Positions 24,401 through 33,742 of a DNA stretch of 64,000 bases are shown here, one piece after another. The notes under the pieces were generated by a model that was not told the DNA's origin, made no database searches, and was given only the letters and a program-made list of their open reading frames with translations. Origin of the DNA: Syntrophomonadaceae bacterium (GTDB taxonomy: Bacteria > Bacillota > Syntrophomonadia > Syntrophomonadales > Syntrophomonadaceae); assembly GCA_028706315.1 (NCBI GenBank), contig JAQWBP010000007.1:1-64000 (forward strand), read 5' to 3'. Made by a program: the position numbers and the translations under genes. Positions within the stretch are counted from its first letter, which is position 1; every line of letters begins with the position of its first letter.

Positions 24401-27065
24401 TTCCCATGTATTCGGCGATGCCTTCGGCTATACCTTCGGCGGCTAGGTTTTTGAATTCGGTTCGGGTTAGTAGTTCAGCTTCTTCGGGGTTGCTGATGAA
24501 TACTACTTCGGCTAGAACCGAGGGCATCTGGGTGTTCCTGAGTACGGAGAAGTTAGATTGTTTTACTCCCCGGTTAATGCGTTTGAGGTTACTCATCATA
24601 TGTTTCTGGATTACAGTTGCCAGTCTTTCTCTTTCGGCTTTCTGCAGGAAGAGTTCCGGATTATCAACTGGAGCATAGTAATGCGTTTCAGTTCCCTGTT
24701 TGTCATTCGAACCATTAGCATTATTATGTATGGATACGAATAATGCGGCATTAAGCCGGTTAGCTATTTTACTACGTTCTTCCAGGCCTACAGTGGCATC
24801 CGTAGTACGAGTATATTCTACTTCTATACCTTTCTTTTCCAGAATCTTGCCCACCCGCAGGGCTATATCGAGATTAACATCTTTTTCTAAAAGTCCGTTA
24901 CCTCTGGCTCCAGATTCTGTTCCTCCATGACCAGGGTCAATTACGACCAGATTCTCTTTGACAGGTTTGATGTTTTTCTTGCCGGTTAAAATGATGTTCA
25001 GGTCATTGCCATCTCCGCCGGCACCAAAGGCATATTTGCCTAAATCTTTTGTTTCTATAATTAGGATAGTGTTTTTTCCATCTTCTTTTACAGTCATGCC
25101 ATCTAATAGTTCACTTTTGTATTCGTATTCTCCGCGGGCTTTACCCATGAGGACGTTTTCTAGTGTTACTTCGAGGCGATCGTTCTTTTCGCTGGCACTC
25201 GATTTAACTGGAGCGATAGTCTTTATTATTACTCTTTCTCCGCCACTGCCAAAGGGCTTTCTTTCGACTCCAGAAATGAAGTTCGGTACGGTGAATATTT
25301 CTTTGCTGCCGCCAGTTTCACTGCTAGTCAGGTATTCGGTTCCGGAAGGGAATTCTATTTCTACTATAGCATTATCTCCCTCGTTTCTACCTTTAACTTT
25401 CATGTCTTTTCCGGCTACTGTTTCTTTTATAAAGTTTAGTCCGTCGATTTTGCGGTCTTCAAATGTATAAGTTACGTTAGTTTTAGTTTCTTTTATATCA
25501 GCTTTAAGTTTTTTCCCGGATGCCATAATTATTTTTATGCCATTTTCATCTTTACTGCTGGAAAGCCAGATTACATCTGCCGATGGTTTGTCTGGTTTTA
25601 CTATCGGGTCTGGATCTGGTTTAGGCTTTTCCGGCTCCTGGGAAGTAACCGGAGGAATGACCGGCTCACCTTCCTGCCAGGCGACATCTACCATCCAGCC
25701 GGCCAGCCAAGCTCGGGTTCCGCCGCGGCTAACCTGGTACCAGCCATCTTTTTCGTCCAGAACTACTAGTTTTTCACCCGGATAAGCCGTGTCAATTTTA
25801 TCATAAGCATTGGCTGGGCCCGAGCGCAGGTTTACCTGGGCTTCATTTATTTCGGCCACTTGATATTTTTTATCATTACCGGAGTTTACTGGATTATCAG
25901 GTTTTGCCGGAGGGGTAATAACCGGGCTGGTAATAGTAATAGTCCGGGTATTATTATCCCATCCTACCTTACCCCCAAAGGCTTCGCCTACAAAGCGCAG
26001 GGGGGCCAGGGTGCGATCATTTACTATTTTAGCTGGTACATCAATTTTTTGGGTAATGCCATTAACTACCGGGTTAGTTGAACCTATGGGTAAAACTACC
26101 GTAGTAGTGCCTTTAGTCGATGTAACGGTACGAGTATCATTATTCCAATTTACACTGGCACCCATGGCTTCGAATATAGCTCTTAATGGTACCAAGGTGC
26201 GATCATTTTCAATTACTGGCGGTACTTCAAAGCTCAACTGTTTACCATCCAGAAAAACTACTGGTGCATTAGAGCTATTACCTGGTTGCGGTTGTGGTAC
26301 TGGTTGTGGCTGCGGAGCCGGGCTGCTGCTTTCTACTACTTTAACTAACCAGCCAGCTACCCAAGCAGTGCGGCCATCAGCCAGCTGAATTTTATACCAG
26401 TTAGCCTCCTGACCTAGAACCGAGAAAACTGCCTGATCTCCTACCATCCCCACCTGGTCATGGTTAGTCCCGGGGCCACTGCGAACATTAATGGGACCTG
26501 AGAGTATTTGGATCTTTTTTTGTCCATCTACCGACGGTGCTGGGTTGTTTTGACCACTTGCATTTCCTGGGGTAGTGCTAGCATCAATTTTTTGTGCCAG
26601 GAAAGTAGCTATGTAGTGCGTATTGCCGCCATTATCTGTTACTTTGTACCAATCATTTTCCGTACTTATGAGGGTAAAAATATCTCCTTTTACGGCTGAA
26701 CCACTTTTATCATAAGTAGTCCCCGGGCCAGACCTTAAGTTTACCAAATCTCCTGTCACTTTTACCTTGACTGTTTGTTTAATATTAATCAGGGACGTAG
26801 AAACCCAGCCGGTCAAGTTGCCCAGCTGAACTTTAGACCAGCCATTCTGACTAGCTAGAATGGTAACTTCGGTATCCTGGTAAATGGTGCCAGCGATATC
26901 GAAGTTGGTACCTGGTCCTGACCTGACATTTACCACACTGCCGTTTATTACGCCCGTATCTGCCCGGGCCAGGGGTGGCTGTATGAGCAGGGTGGCAGAT
27001 ATTATAAAGACTGCAATTACTAAATAGGTTATTTTTATGTATGCTGATGTATGTTTGAAATCCAT
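24396..27065 (-). CDS. N-acetylmuramoyl-L-alanine amidase with SH3b, stalk and AMIN domains
   Basis: An 889-residue exported cell-wall hydrolase. Domains in order: signal peptide (cleavage near LARA-D), three bacterial SH3 domains (~37-240, each with VNVRSGPGTN or VNLRSGPGT), a stalk domain (~270-372: VIENDRTLVPLRAIFEAMG), a fourth SH3b (~395-460), an AMIN-like region (~500-690) and a C-terminal Amidase_3 domain (~710-889). Zinc-site motifs are DPGHGG, GLLEKDVNL, VSIHNNA and AEVVFISNPEEA. It cuts the amide between MurNAc and the stem peptide. Four SH3b plus AMIN suggests targeting to wall polymer or septum. A start at ATG 27065 is preceded by GAAGGGAACGG. Single gene between repeats. Confidence 0.93.
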   Translation of the reverse strand: MDFKHTSAYIKITYLVIAVFIISATLLIQPPLARADTGVINGSVVNVRSGPGTNFDIAGTIYQDTEVTILASQNGWSKVQLGNLTGWVSTSLINIKQTVKVKVTGDLVNLRSGPGTTYDKSGSAVKGDIFTLISTENDWYKVTDNGGNTHYIATFLAQKIDASTTPGNASGQNNPAPSVDGQKKIQILSGPINVRSGPGTNHDQVGMVGDQAVFSVLGQEANWYKIQLADGRTAWVAGWLVKVVESSSPAPQPQPVPQPQPGNSSNAPVVFLDGKQLSFEVPPVIENDRTLVPLRAIFEAMGASVNWNNDTRTVTSTKGTTTVVLPIGSTNPVVNGITQKIDVPAKIVNDRTLAPLRFVGEAFGGKVGWDNNTRTITITSPVITPPAKPDNPVNSGNDKKYQVAEINEAQVNLRSGPANAYDKIDTAYPGEKLVVLDEKDGWYQVSRGGTRAWLAGWMVDVAWQEGEPVIPPVTSQEPEKPKPDPDPIVKPDKPSADVIWLSSSKDENGIKIIMASGKKLKADIKETKTNVTYTFEDRKIDGLNFIKETVAGKDMKVKGRNEGDNAIVEIEFPSGTEYLTSSETGGSKEIFTVPNFISGVERKPFGSGGERVIIKTIAPVKSSASEKNDRLEVTLENVLMGKARGEYEYKSELLDGMTVKEDGKNTILIIETKDLGKYAFGAGGDGNDLNIILTGKKNIKPVKENLVVIDPGHGGTESGARGNGLLEKDVNLDIALRVGKILEKKGIEVEYTRTTDATVGLEERSKIANRLNAALFVSIHNNANGSNDKQGTETHYYAPVDNPELFLQKAERERLATVIQKHMMSNLKRINRGVKQSNFSVLRNTQMPSVLAEVVFISNPEEAELLTRTEFKNLAAEGIAEGIAEYMGK

Positions 27066-27352
27066 TTATTAACCGTTCCCTTCAGTAGTTTTTTCCGTAA
27101 GGTGTGATTTCACTATATAAAAGCCGCTATTCGACATTTTCCTGTGTTAGTCCTGCTATCCTAGTGAGGAAAATCGTGGCAACCATTCACTATGATATAC
27201 TATCTTAAAGCTATATTTCTTACATTTCGGTTACATTTTTTATTTTAATATTAGCTATAAATTTAAGGGCCCTGCTGGTAGCAATTTCAGCATATATTTA
27301 CTTATTCTACCAGCAAGGTGCATTTCCTGCTAAATATTTTCTTTTTAAGCGT

Positions 27353-27439
27353 GATTCCACTGCGCAAGTATTAATTATGCACCGGGCTCGGGTAATTCAA
27401 CGCGGAATGCGCGGATTTTTCAAGGAATGACGCGGCTTT
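27353..27439 (+). repeat. Partial copy of ~135-bp dispersed repeat
   Basis: Begins GATTCCACTGCGCAAGTATT and contains AATTATGCACCGGGCT, AATTCAACGCGGAA and CAAGGAATGACGCGGCTT. It matches the first two-thirds of the copies at 41025-41159 (same orientation) and 46765-46900 (inverted), with several changes. Confidence 0.85.
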
Positions 27440-27455
27440 GTCTTCGGCAGTAAAG

Positions 27456-27488
27456 AAAAAGGAAATGCGTTTAAGCATTTCCCTTTTT
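27456..27488 (-). terminator. Terminator after LCP gene
   Basis: AAAAAGGAAATGC / GCATTTCCCTTTTT with a 6-base loop and one bulge; A and T tails make it bidirectional. It lies 38 bases past the stop at 27526. Confidence 0.85.
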
Positions 27489-27525
27489 TAAAATTCAAAA
27501 TTCAAAATTATTGCCGCTCCGGCAA

Positions 27526-28686
27526 CTAGATGTAGCCCTCGGGGCCGGTTCCGCTGCCTGAACCGTTATTGTTCTGGGTGGTATCAGGTACCGGCGCATT
27601 TACTTCAGCATGATTGCCCCTGTGCTCGTGGCCGGGGCTGGGTAGTTTAGAGCGTTCTTCATTAATCCGGGTCTGTTCTTCCGGAGTAACGGTATTTTCG
27701 CTGCTTTCATCCTCGGTTTTAGTCTTTTTTGGCGGCGTACTTACCGGATAAGGTGATTGCTGGATGGCGGCGGCAATAGCCTCTCCGGCAAACATTTTAT
27801 CAATTAATTCGGTCGCCACTTTTTTGTCTGCTACCCAGTAGCTCTCGGCCAGATTGCCGTCCTCATCGCGTACATCATAGAAGTACCCGGGCAGAGTCTG
27901 GGTCAGAATTGATTCTTTAGTAAATCCAGGTGCCCAACTGGCCATGCGAACCATATCTGTGAAGCCCAAATCAGTGTCCAGATAAGGTTTAACTTCTTTA
28001 AACAGTTTAGGAATTTTAGGAATCGTTTTAGCCTGCAGGGCTTGATCGGCTAAAATCTTGATAAATTCCTGCTGTTGGGCTGTCCGCTGAATATCACCAA
28101 ATTCATAATCCCGGAAACGGACGTAACCTAAGGCCTGTTTACCATTTAACTTCTGGGTTCCGGATTTAAGATCGATGCCCTCGTAAGGTTTGTACATGCG
28201 CTGGGGTACATTAATAGTTACTCCCCCCAGAGTGTCAACTACCTTAGTGAAGGCTTTAAAATCCATTTCTACATAATAATCTATTTTCGTATCTAAAAGT
28301 TCTTCTACCAGTTGTTTCGCATATTTGGGGCCGCCGACATAGTTAGCGGTACATATTTTTTCGTTAGAGCTGCCTTTTACTTTTACCTTAGTATCGCGAG
28401 GAATGGATATGACCGCCATTTTATCCAGCTTGGGGTCGATGGAAACTAACATCATGGTATCAGAACGGGAATGGGTTTCTCCGGGCCGGGCATCAACTCC
28501 CAGCATCAGTATGTTAGTCCGTTCTCCATCCTGCTTTTTCTCGGCAACGGTTTCTTCCTCATCCGTATTAGCAACAGTTTGTGCTTTATGAAAAAAGTTG
28601 CTTAATCCTGATCCCATGCCAAAAAAGAGGCCAAAAATCAAGCCGGATACCAGCATAAATCTAAAATATGGTTTAACCTTACGCAT
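27526..28686 (-). CDS. LytR-CpsA-Psr (LCP) family glycopolymer ligase
   Basis: A 386-residue type II membrane protein: one anchor helix (residues ~10-27) and an extracellular LCP domain (~55-250) with TNILMLGVDARPG, HSRSDTMMLVSIDP, SIPRDTKV and ALGYVRFRDYEFGDIQRTAQ; the Arg/Asp residues bind the pyrophosphate of polyprenyl substrates. LCP enzymes move wall teichoic acid-type or capsule chains from the lipid carrier to peptidoglycan. The Pro/Ser/Gly-rich tail (~300-386) is probably disordered. GGAGAGGAG precedes ATG 28686. It follows the WecA/TagO-like gene by 58 bases, so initiation and attachment enzymes are likely co-expressed. Confidence 0.9.
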   Translation of the reverse strand: MRKVKPYFRFMLVSGLIFGLFFGMGSGLSNFFHKAQTVANTDEEETVAEKKQDGERTNILMLGVDARPGETHSRSDTMMLVSIDPKLDKMAVISIPRDTKVKVKGSSNEKICTANYVGGPKYAKQLVEELLDTKIDYYVEMDFKAFTKVVDTLGGVTINVPQRMYKPYEGIDLKSGTQKLNGKQALGYVRFRDYEFGDIQRTAQQQEFIKILADQALQAKTIPKIPKLFKEVKPYLDTDLGFTDMVRMASWAPGFTKESILTQTLPGYFYDVRDEDGNLAESYWVADKKVATELIDKMFAGEAIAAAIQQSPYPVSTPPKKTKTEDESSENTVTPEEQTRINEERSKLPSPGHEHRGNHAEVNAPVPDTTQNNNGSGSGTGPEGYI

Positions 28687-28744
28687 AATGACTCCTCTCC
28701 AACTTTCCCCTGTTTGGCAGGCATTTATATTAGACCAGCTTTTT

Positions 28745-29821
28745 TTACAGCTTTAGTCGGTGAGTCTGGCCCTGCCTTACTATACCAGACCTGGCACGAG
28801 ATTTTTCACCGGTAAACATTCCTATTTTATCTGCTGCCAGAACTACAATGGTCAGCAGCAGCAGCGCTATTATCAATGTAAGGTTCGGACTAGTAACAAA
28901 AGTTAGAAATACTGCTACGGCACTGAAAAACGCGCTGATTCCATATATTATTAATACACTGCGCCGGTGGCTCATCCCCAAGGCTAAAAGCCGATGATGT
29001 AAGTGAGCCTTGTCCGGCAGAAAAATCGGAGTTCTATTATTTATCCGCCTGATAATAGCGAAAAAGGTATCGAAAATCGGAATTCCCAGTATAACTATAG
29101 GTACAAATAATGATATTACCGCAGCGCTTTTAGCCGTACCCATTATAGACAGGCAGGCCAGCACAAACCCCAGGAAGTTAGAACCTCCATCTCCCATAAA
29201 TGTTTTGGCCGGGTGGAAATTGTACGGTAAAAATCCGGCTAAAGCGGCTACCAGGATGAAGGCGGCCAGAGCCACAGTTATCTGTCCCTGCATTAAGGAT
29301 ACAATACCTAAGGTAGTGGCAGCAATGCCTGAAACACCTGCTGCCAGGCCATCCAGGCCATCTATGAGGTTGATAGCATTACTTACCCCTACTATCCATA
29401 AAAACGTTAGTGGCAGGCTGAGTATTCCTAGTTCAAACCAGCCATCAAACGGGTTAGTTACAAAGTGAACTACTACGCCATAATGTATAGCAACTGCTGC
29501 AGCAATAATTTGCCCGATTAGTTTTACCAGCGGGGAAAGTTGAAATATGTCATCAAGCATCCCTACGATAAATATAATCACAGCACCATATACTACCCCC
29601 AGCAGGGGTCCGGCTACTTTACCAGATAGCAGCAGGCATATAATAAAAGCCAGGAATATGGCCATTCCTCCCAGCCGTGGCATGTTATGTTTGTGCACTT
29701 TACGCTGGTCGGGTTGGTCTATAGCTCCAACTTTATAAGCAATTTTTATTACCAGGGGCATAGAACAGAACGCTATGACAAATGCTGACAATAATATCGC
29801 TACAAATAAGAGAATGGGCAT
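28745..29821 (-). CDS. WecA/TagO-like undecaprenyl-phosphate N-acetylhexosamine phosphotransferase
   Basis: A 358-residue MraY-family enzyme with about 10-11 membrane helices. Motifs: DQPDQRKVHKHNMPRLGG (~22), DDIFQLSPLVK (~85), NAINLIDGLDGLAAG (~145; catalytic Asp), GDGGSNFLGF (~203) and the loop HLHHRLLALGMSHRR (~268). The HxHH loop and lack of MraY-specific residues favour the WecA/TagO branch (UDP-GlcNAc transfer to undecaprenyl phosphate), which starts wall polymers. I used ATG 29821, placed after GGGGGG; an ATG nine codons upstream (29848) has no binding site. Together with LCP and csaB it suggests synthesis of the SLH-binding secondary wall polysaccharide. Confidence 0.9.
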   Translation of the reverse strand: MPILLFVAILLSAFVIAFCSMPLVIKIAYKVGAIDQPDQRKVHKHNMPRLGGMAIFLAFIICLLLSGKVAGPLLGVVYGAVIIFIVGMLDDIFQLSPLVKLIGQIIAAAVAIHYGVVVHFVTNPFDGWFELGILSLPLTFLWIVGVSNAINLIDGLDGLAAGVSGIAATTLGIVSLMQGQITVALAAFILVAALAGFLPYNFHPAKTFMGDGGSNFLGFVLACLSIMGTAKSAAVISLFVPIVILGIPIFDTFFAIIRRINNRTPIFLPDKAHLHHRLLALGMSHRRSVLIIYGISAFFSAVAVFLTFVTSPNLTLIIALLLLTIVVLAADKIGMFTGEKSRARSGIVRQGQTHRLKL

Positions 29822-30204
29822 TATGAAACAAACCCCCCATAATTTCATACTAGATCTATTTTATCACCGGATATGGTTGCTTGTCTATATAGCAAGTTAA
29901 GGGTGATTTTGTAGAATTATCTGCCCGGGTTTGTGTTTATTCATAGGATACGACATAATAAATTATAAACTTTCATTAGATTCCCTAAAAAATTAGAACC
30001 AGGCAGTTAATATTGCCATATCGATTAGACAAATACTATAATTAGTACGTACAATATAAGACGCTAGAAACAGACGTAAGATGATTCTAGATTTGTGAGC
30101 GGAGATTTTGCCTCTCAGGGGTATAAGTATCTGTAGATCTTATCTGGATTCGAGAGACTTACGAGGAAATATGTCTGGCATTTAACGGTCAAGGAGTAAG
30201 CTTT
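29822..30204 (+). promoter_or_regulatory. csaB promoter and leader in divergent gap
   Basis: TTGCCA (30013-30018) and TATAAT (30037-30042) with an 18-base spacer form a good sigma-A-type promoter towards csaB. The ~155-base leader after it has nested pairing: CTCTC (about 30111-30115) with GAGAG (about 30151-30155) enclosing ATAAG with CTTAT, so a structured 5' UTR is possible. AAGGAG ends 8 bases before ATG 30205. I see no clear promoter for the minus-strand gene. Confidence 0.6.
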
Positions 30205-31269
30205 ATGAAGATTGCCCTGTCAGGTTATTATGGCTTTGATAATGCTGGTGACGAGGCTTTGTTATCAGCTATTACATCTACTATAAAGCGGCTGCAACCA
30301 GCGGCTCGTTTTGTAGTTTTATCGGGCTACCCGGGGAAAACGGCTCGTCTACACGGGCTGCGCGCGGTTAACCGTATTAATCCTTGGTCAGTCACCCGGG
30401 AGCTTTTAGAATCAGACCTTTTAATCAGCGGTGGGGGCAGTCTCTTCCAGGATGTTACCGGGCCTTTTTCTCTTCCCTATTATATAAGTGTAGTAGCTCT
30501 GGCGAAAATGCTGGGTAAGCCGGTAATTTTTTACGCCCAAGGTGTCGGACCCATAGACCGCTGGTACAGTAAATTGCTTATGCGCCTGATTGCTAACCGG
30601 GTGGAGATAATTACCTTAAGGGATGAAGATTCAGCCCGACTTCTTAGAGAAATAGGCGTTACCCGGCCTCCGATAAAAGTTACGGCTGATCCGGTTTTTA
30701 CCCTGGAACCTGGAGCTGAAGCCAGCGCAAATATGCAGGAACTGCTGAATAGTTATTTCCCGTCAGGTAAAATCGTAGGAGTATCAGTGCGTAAATGGGA
30801 GCCTTTAGGGGAATACCAGCCTGATTTGGCTCTGGTATTAGACCGGTTAGTAAGACAAGGTTACCAGATTCTCTTTATTCCTATGGATTATCCGGCTGAT
30901 TTAGAAGAATCACATAAAGTAGCCAGTTTGATGCAGGAAGAATCGGTGGTGCTGGAGCGAAATTTCAGCAGTGAGGAACATGTGGCCCTGATAGCTAATC
31001 TGGAGTTAATGATAGGCATGCGCCTGCACTCGCTTATTTTTGCCGCCAGCCAGAATACCCCTTTCCTGGGTATTTCTTATGATCCTAAGATAGATGCTTT
31101 TTTAAAATTATTTGATCTTAAGCCCTTAAGTAGGAATGTTGAAGAGATAAACCAGCAGGTTGATGAACTGCTGCAAAATAATGAGACCCGCTTAAGAATT
31201 GCCACCCGGGCTGCCGAATTAAGAGCCCTCGCCGAAGAAACCGCTCACTTGGCACTATCGTTGGTGTAG
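30205..31269 (+). CDS. csaB: Polysaccharide pyruvyl transferase CsaB
   Basis: A 354-residue cytoplasmic enzyme of the CsaB/polysaccharide pyruvyl transferase family. It adds ketal pyruvate from PEP to a sugar of the secondary wall polymer, the ligand of SLH domains. Marks: GYYGFDNAGDEALLSAI (~7), ISGGGSLFQDVTGP (~74), PVIFYAQGVGPIDRWYS (~106) and IGMRLHSLIFAASQNTPFLG (~271). The two SLH proteins at 1591-6022 are plausible clients. It is alone on the plus strand, with its own promoter upstream and a 42-bp palindrome downstream shared with the convergent glycosyltransferase. Confidence 0.93.
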   Translation: MKIALSGYYGFDNAGDEALLSAITSTIKRLQPAARFVVLSGYPGKTARLHGLRAVNRINPWSVTRELLESDLLISGGGSLFQDVTGPFSLPYYISVVALAKMLGKPVIFYAQGVGPIDRWYSKLLMRLIANRVEIITLRDEDSARLLREIGVTRPPIKVTADPVFTLEPGAEASANMQELLNSYFPSGKIVGVSVRKWEPLGEYQPDLALVLDRLVRQGYQILFIPMDYPADLEESHKVASLMQEESVVLERNFSSEEHVALIANLELMIGMRLHSLIFAASQNTPFLGISYDPKIDAFLKLFDLKPLSRNVEEINQQVDELLQNNETRLRIATRAAELRALAEETAHLALSLV

Positions 31270-31273
31270 GACG

Positions 31274-31360
31274 TGCAATGGGGACGTGCAATGGGGACGG
31301 TTCCTGGTGCATTTTGAAAAAATGCACCAGGAACCGTCCCCATTGCACGTCCCCATTGCA
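31274..31360. repeat. 42-bp perfect palindrome, GGGGACGGTTC family (P1)
   Basis: Two 42-base arms (31274-31315 and 31319-31360) match perfectly around a 3-base loop. The arm contains TGCAATGGGGACG twice and ends GGTTCCTGGTGCATTTT. It sits exactly between the convergent csaB and glycosyltransferase genes (1 base from the latter's stop) and could terminate both. Confidence 0.95.
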
Positions 31361-32512
31361 TCACGTTTGCATAATCAGATCGCCCATTACTTCTACCCGT
31401 TTTTCCCAGGAGTGCTGCTGGGAGAGGGTTAGACGGGCTGTGATTTTTTCCGGGGAGTCGTTGAGGGCTCTTTCTATGGCCTGGATGAATTCGTCCCGGC
31501 CTTCACCTATCTCTACCATGCCTTCCAACATATCCATCTCTGGCATAGGAGTGGAGACTATTGGTTTACCTGCAGCCAGGTATTCATAAAACTTGAGGGG
31601 ATTTACCGCATTAGATAATTTACTAGTTCTAAACGGGTTTAGACATACAGCAAATTTTTTTAAGTAACCGGGGAGCTCTTCTTTGGCACGGCTGCCGATA
31701 AAGTGGACATTTTTAAGCTCGCTAAATTGGCTGATGTCCGCATCCAGCTCCACCGGTCCTACCATAATAATCGACCAGTCAGGCCGCGCTTCGGCCACCT
31801 GCTTAATTAATTCCAGGTCAATCCATTCCTTAATCCGGCCAATAAAACCGAGCACCGGCCCGGGGATATCCTTTACATCATCGGGAATAACCGTATCATC
31901 TGCCATGGCCAAGTTGAAGTTGGCCACATCAGCCGCATTGCGCAGCATGTGGATATTATCCGTAAACTGGCTTTTATCATCATATAATGGCTGGGCAGTA
32001 ACGAAGACTAAATCAGATTTTTGCAGCAAATCTATTTCCATCTGTCTAACTAGCTCCGGGTTAAAACCTAGAAAAGCCGAATGTTCATCAACACAATCAT
32101 AAATCAGGAGTTTTTCTCCCAGTTTTCCCGCCATATCAGCTGTGTTAGGTAAATAGGTAAGCAGGAGCGGGTCTTTAAAACCCAGCTGCCGGCATACTTT
32201 GCGTAAAGAGCAGGCCATTAAAGATTGATTGATCCGATTTATAAAGCGGTAACGGTTAGCCAGGGGTAAAAGCAACGGAGGTGAAAAAAGATAAAGATTA
32301 TCTTTAAGTTTCCGAACTCCCTGCCGCCATAGGCGCCATTTATACCACAAGGTCTTATCTTTGAAAGGCGATAATATGCTTAAGGGTGTTTCTACATATA
32401 ATATCCGGTTAGATGTAGGCATGCGCCACACCAACTGCTGGGTTCTGGCCCACAGCGGCTCAAAATCTACCCCGGCGATACACACTATATCTTGATTTTC
32501 CATTTTTCTCAT
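31361..32512 (-). CDS. Glycosyltransferase (TuaH-like, GT-B fold)
   Basis: A 383-residue cytoplasmic protein. The N-terminus (DIVCIAGVDFEPLWARTQQL, then ILYVETPLSILSP) matches a family that includes the teichuronic acid enzyme TuaH; YDCVDEHSAF (~117), GPVLGFIGRIKEWIDLELI (~213) and the donor-site AVNPLKFYEYLAAGKPIVST (~294) complete it. Substrate unknown. ATG 32512 has AAGGAG 7 bases upstream; a longer frame would run into the palindrome at 32537. The stop is 1 base from palindrome P1. It lies downstream of another glycosyltransferase, with palindrome P2 in the gap. Confidence 0.85.
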   Translation of the reverse strand: MRKMENQDIVCIAGVDFEPLWARTQQLVWRMPTSNRILYVETPLSILSPFKDKTLWYKWRLWRQGVRKLKDNLYLFSPPLLLPLANRYRFINRINQSLMACSLRKVCRQLGFKDPLLLTYLPNTADMAGKLGEKLLIYDCVDEHSAFLGFNPELVRQMEIDLLQKSDLVFVTAQPLYDDKSQFTDNIHMLRNAADVANFNLAMADDTVIPDDVKDIPGPVLGFIGRIKEWIDLELIKQVAEARPDWSIIMVGPVELDADISQFSELKNVHFIGSRAKEELPGYLKKFAVCLNPFRTSKLSNAVNPLKFYEYLAAGKPIVSTPMPEMDMLEGMVEIGEGRDEFIQAIERALNDSPEKITARLTLSQQHSWEKRVEVMGDLIMQT

Positions 32513-32536
32513 GTCAGTTCTCCTTATACCAGTTAG

Positions 32537-32622
32537 GGTGACAGTTCGTGCCAAGGGGACGGTTCTGCTGACACTTTTTCAAAAGTGTCAGCAGAACCGT
32601 CCCCTTGGCACGAACTGTCACC
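32537..32622. repeat. 42-bp perfect palindrome, GGGGACGGTTCT family (P2)
   Basis: Arms 32537-32578 and 32581-32622 pair perfectly around a 2-base loop. The arm reads GGTGACAGTTCGTGCC, AAGGGGACGGTTCT, GCTGACACTTTT. It lies 1 base from the stop of the upstream gene (32624) and 25 bases before the next start, so it divides the glycosyltransferase pair. Confidence 0.95.
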
Positions 32623-32623
32623 T

Positions 32624-33742
32624 TTATTTTGCGATTAGCTCTTCATATATGTTTTCCACCTGACAGGCCATTTTCTGCCGGGTAAAATTATTGACGGTGG
32701 CCTGGCCATTTTTACACAGGAAACGGGCCAGATCGGAATCTATTAATACATTCATTATTTCATTAGCTAGGGTCTGATAATCCCGGGGCTTTACCAGCAG
32801 GCCATTGACGCGGTGCTCAACTATTTCTGGTATCCCGCCAACTTCACTAGCTACAACTGGCACATTAAAATACATGGCTTCCAGTATCACCATGCCTAGC
32901 CCCTCCATGAGTGAAGGAACACAAACTAGATCAGAGAGAGCATATATATCTTCAACCGGGCTGTAGTAGCCGGGCATTTTAACTTTATTTTGCAGCCCCA
33001 GTTCTCGCACTTTTTTCTCCAGTTTAGGCCTTTCAAATCCTTCCCCGACGATTAAAAACTCTGCCTTTAAGCCAGTATCCACGATTTTGCGGGCTGCCTG
33101 CAGAAAGTACTCATGCCCTTTGACCGGGTGTAGGCGAGCAATCATGGTTACTACTGGTAAGCCGGGCTCTATGCCCAGCTCTTTTTTCATCTCATCTGGA
33201 TCACGGGGCTGGGTAAATTTAGATGTATCTAGCCCGTTATGAATGATAGCGATTTTCTCATCCGGGACCTGCATAGTTTTAATTTCATCAGCTATGGCCC
33301 GTGATATAGCAATAAATTTATCCGTATGGTGGTTAGTCATCATGGTTATACAACGAGCAAAAGCCGCTTTATACCAGGTATCATAATCATAGCGCAGTAC
33401 GCTGTGTACGGTAGTTACGACCGGCAGTTTTTCTTTTTTCGCCGCTATCCGGGCCACCAGATTAGCCCTGACTCCATGGGTATGGACAATATTGATGCGG
33501 TTGGTACGGATATACTCCTGCAAAGGAGCAATAGTAGATACATCCAGCCGATGCCGCATAAGGATAGTACTCGCCTTAAATTCCTGCTCCTGGGCTACCT
33601 GCACAAATGGTCCCGGGCAAAGGCAGACTAAATGGGGCTCATATTTATCCTTATCCAGGAGATGCATGAGAGCGAGAACTAACTCTTCGGCGCCCCCGAT
33701 TTCTCCTCCCCCAATGACATGGAGTATTTGGATTTTACCCAT
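32624..33742 (-). CDS. Glycosyltransferase family 4
   Basis: A 372-residue GT-B enzyme. Motifs: LHVIGGGEIGGAEELVLALM near the start, NIVHTHGVRANLVARIAAKK (~83), ATMIARLHPVKGHEYFLQAA-type C-domain entry (VVTMIARLHPVKGHEYF, ~196) and the donor-site SLMEGLGMVILEAMYFNVPV (EX7E, ~280). Sugar unknown. ATG 33742 is 8 bases after GGAGGG; an ATG two codons earlier sits too close. The start overlaps the end of the ligase gene (33735), so translation is coupled. Confidence 0.88.
   Translation of the reverse strand: MGKIQILHVIGGGEIGGAEELVLALMHLLDKDKYEPHLVCLCPGPFVQVAQEQEFKASTILMRHRLDVSTIAPLQEYIRTNRINIVHTHGVRANLVARIAAKKEKLPVVTTVHSVLRYDYDTWYKAAFARCITMMTNHHTDKFIAISRAIADEIKTMQVPDEKIAIIHNGLDTSKFTQPRDPDEMKKELGIEPGLPVVTMIARLHPVKGHEYFLQAARKIVDTGLKAEFLIVGEGFERPKLEKKVRELGLQNKVKMPGYYSPVEDIYALSDLVCVPSLMEGLGMVILEAMYFNVPVVASEVGGIPEIVEHRVNGLLVKPRDYQTLANEIMNVLIDSDLARFLCKNGQATVNNFTRQKMACQVENIYEELIAK

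Larger units (their letters stand above)
27066..27525. other. Gene-free region upstream of amidase
   Basis: No gene. It contains an inverted repeat TGCTGGTAG (27273-27281) / CTACCAGCA (27307-27315), a partial copy of the ~135-bp repeat (27353-27439) and the LCP-gene terminator (27456-27488). The amidase promoter must lie here on the minus strand, but I see no clear -35/-10 pair. Confidence 0.6.
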
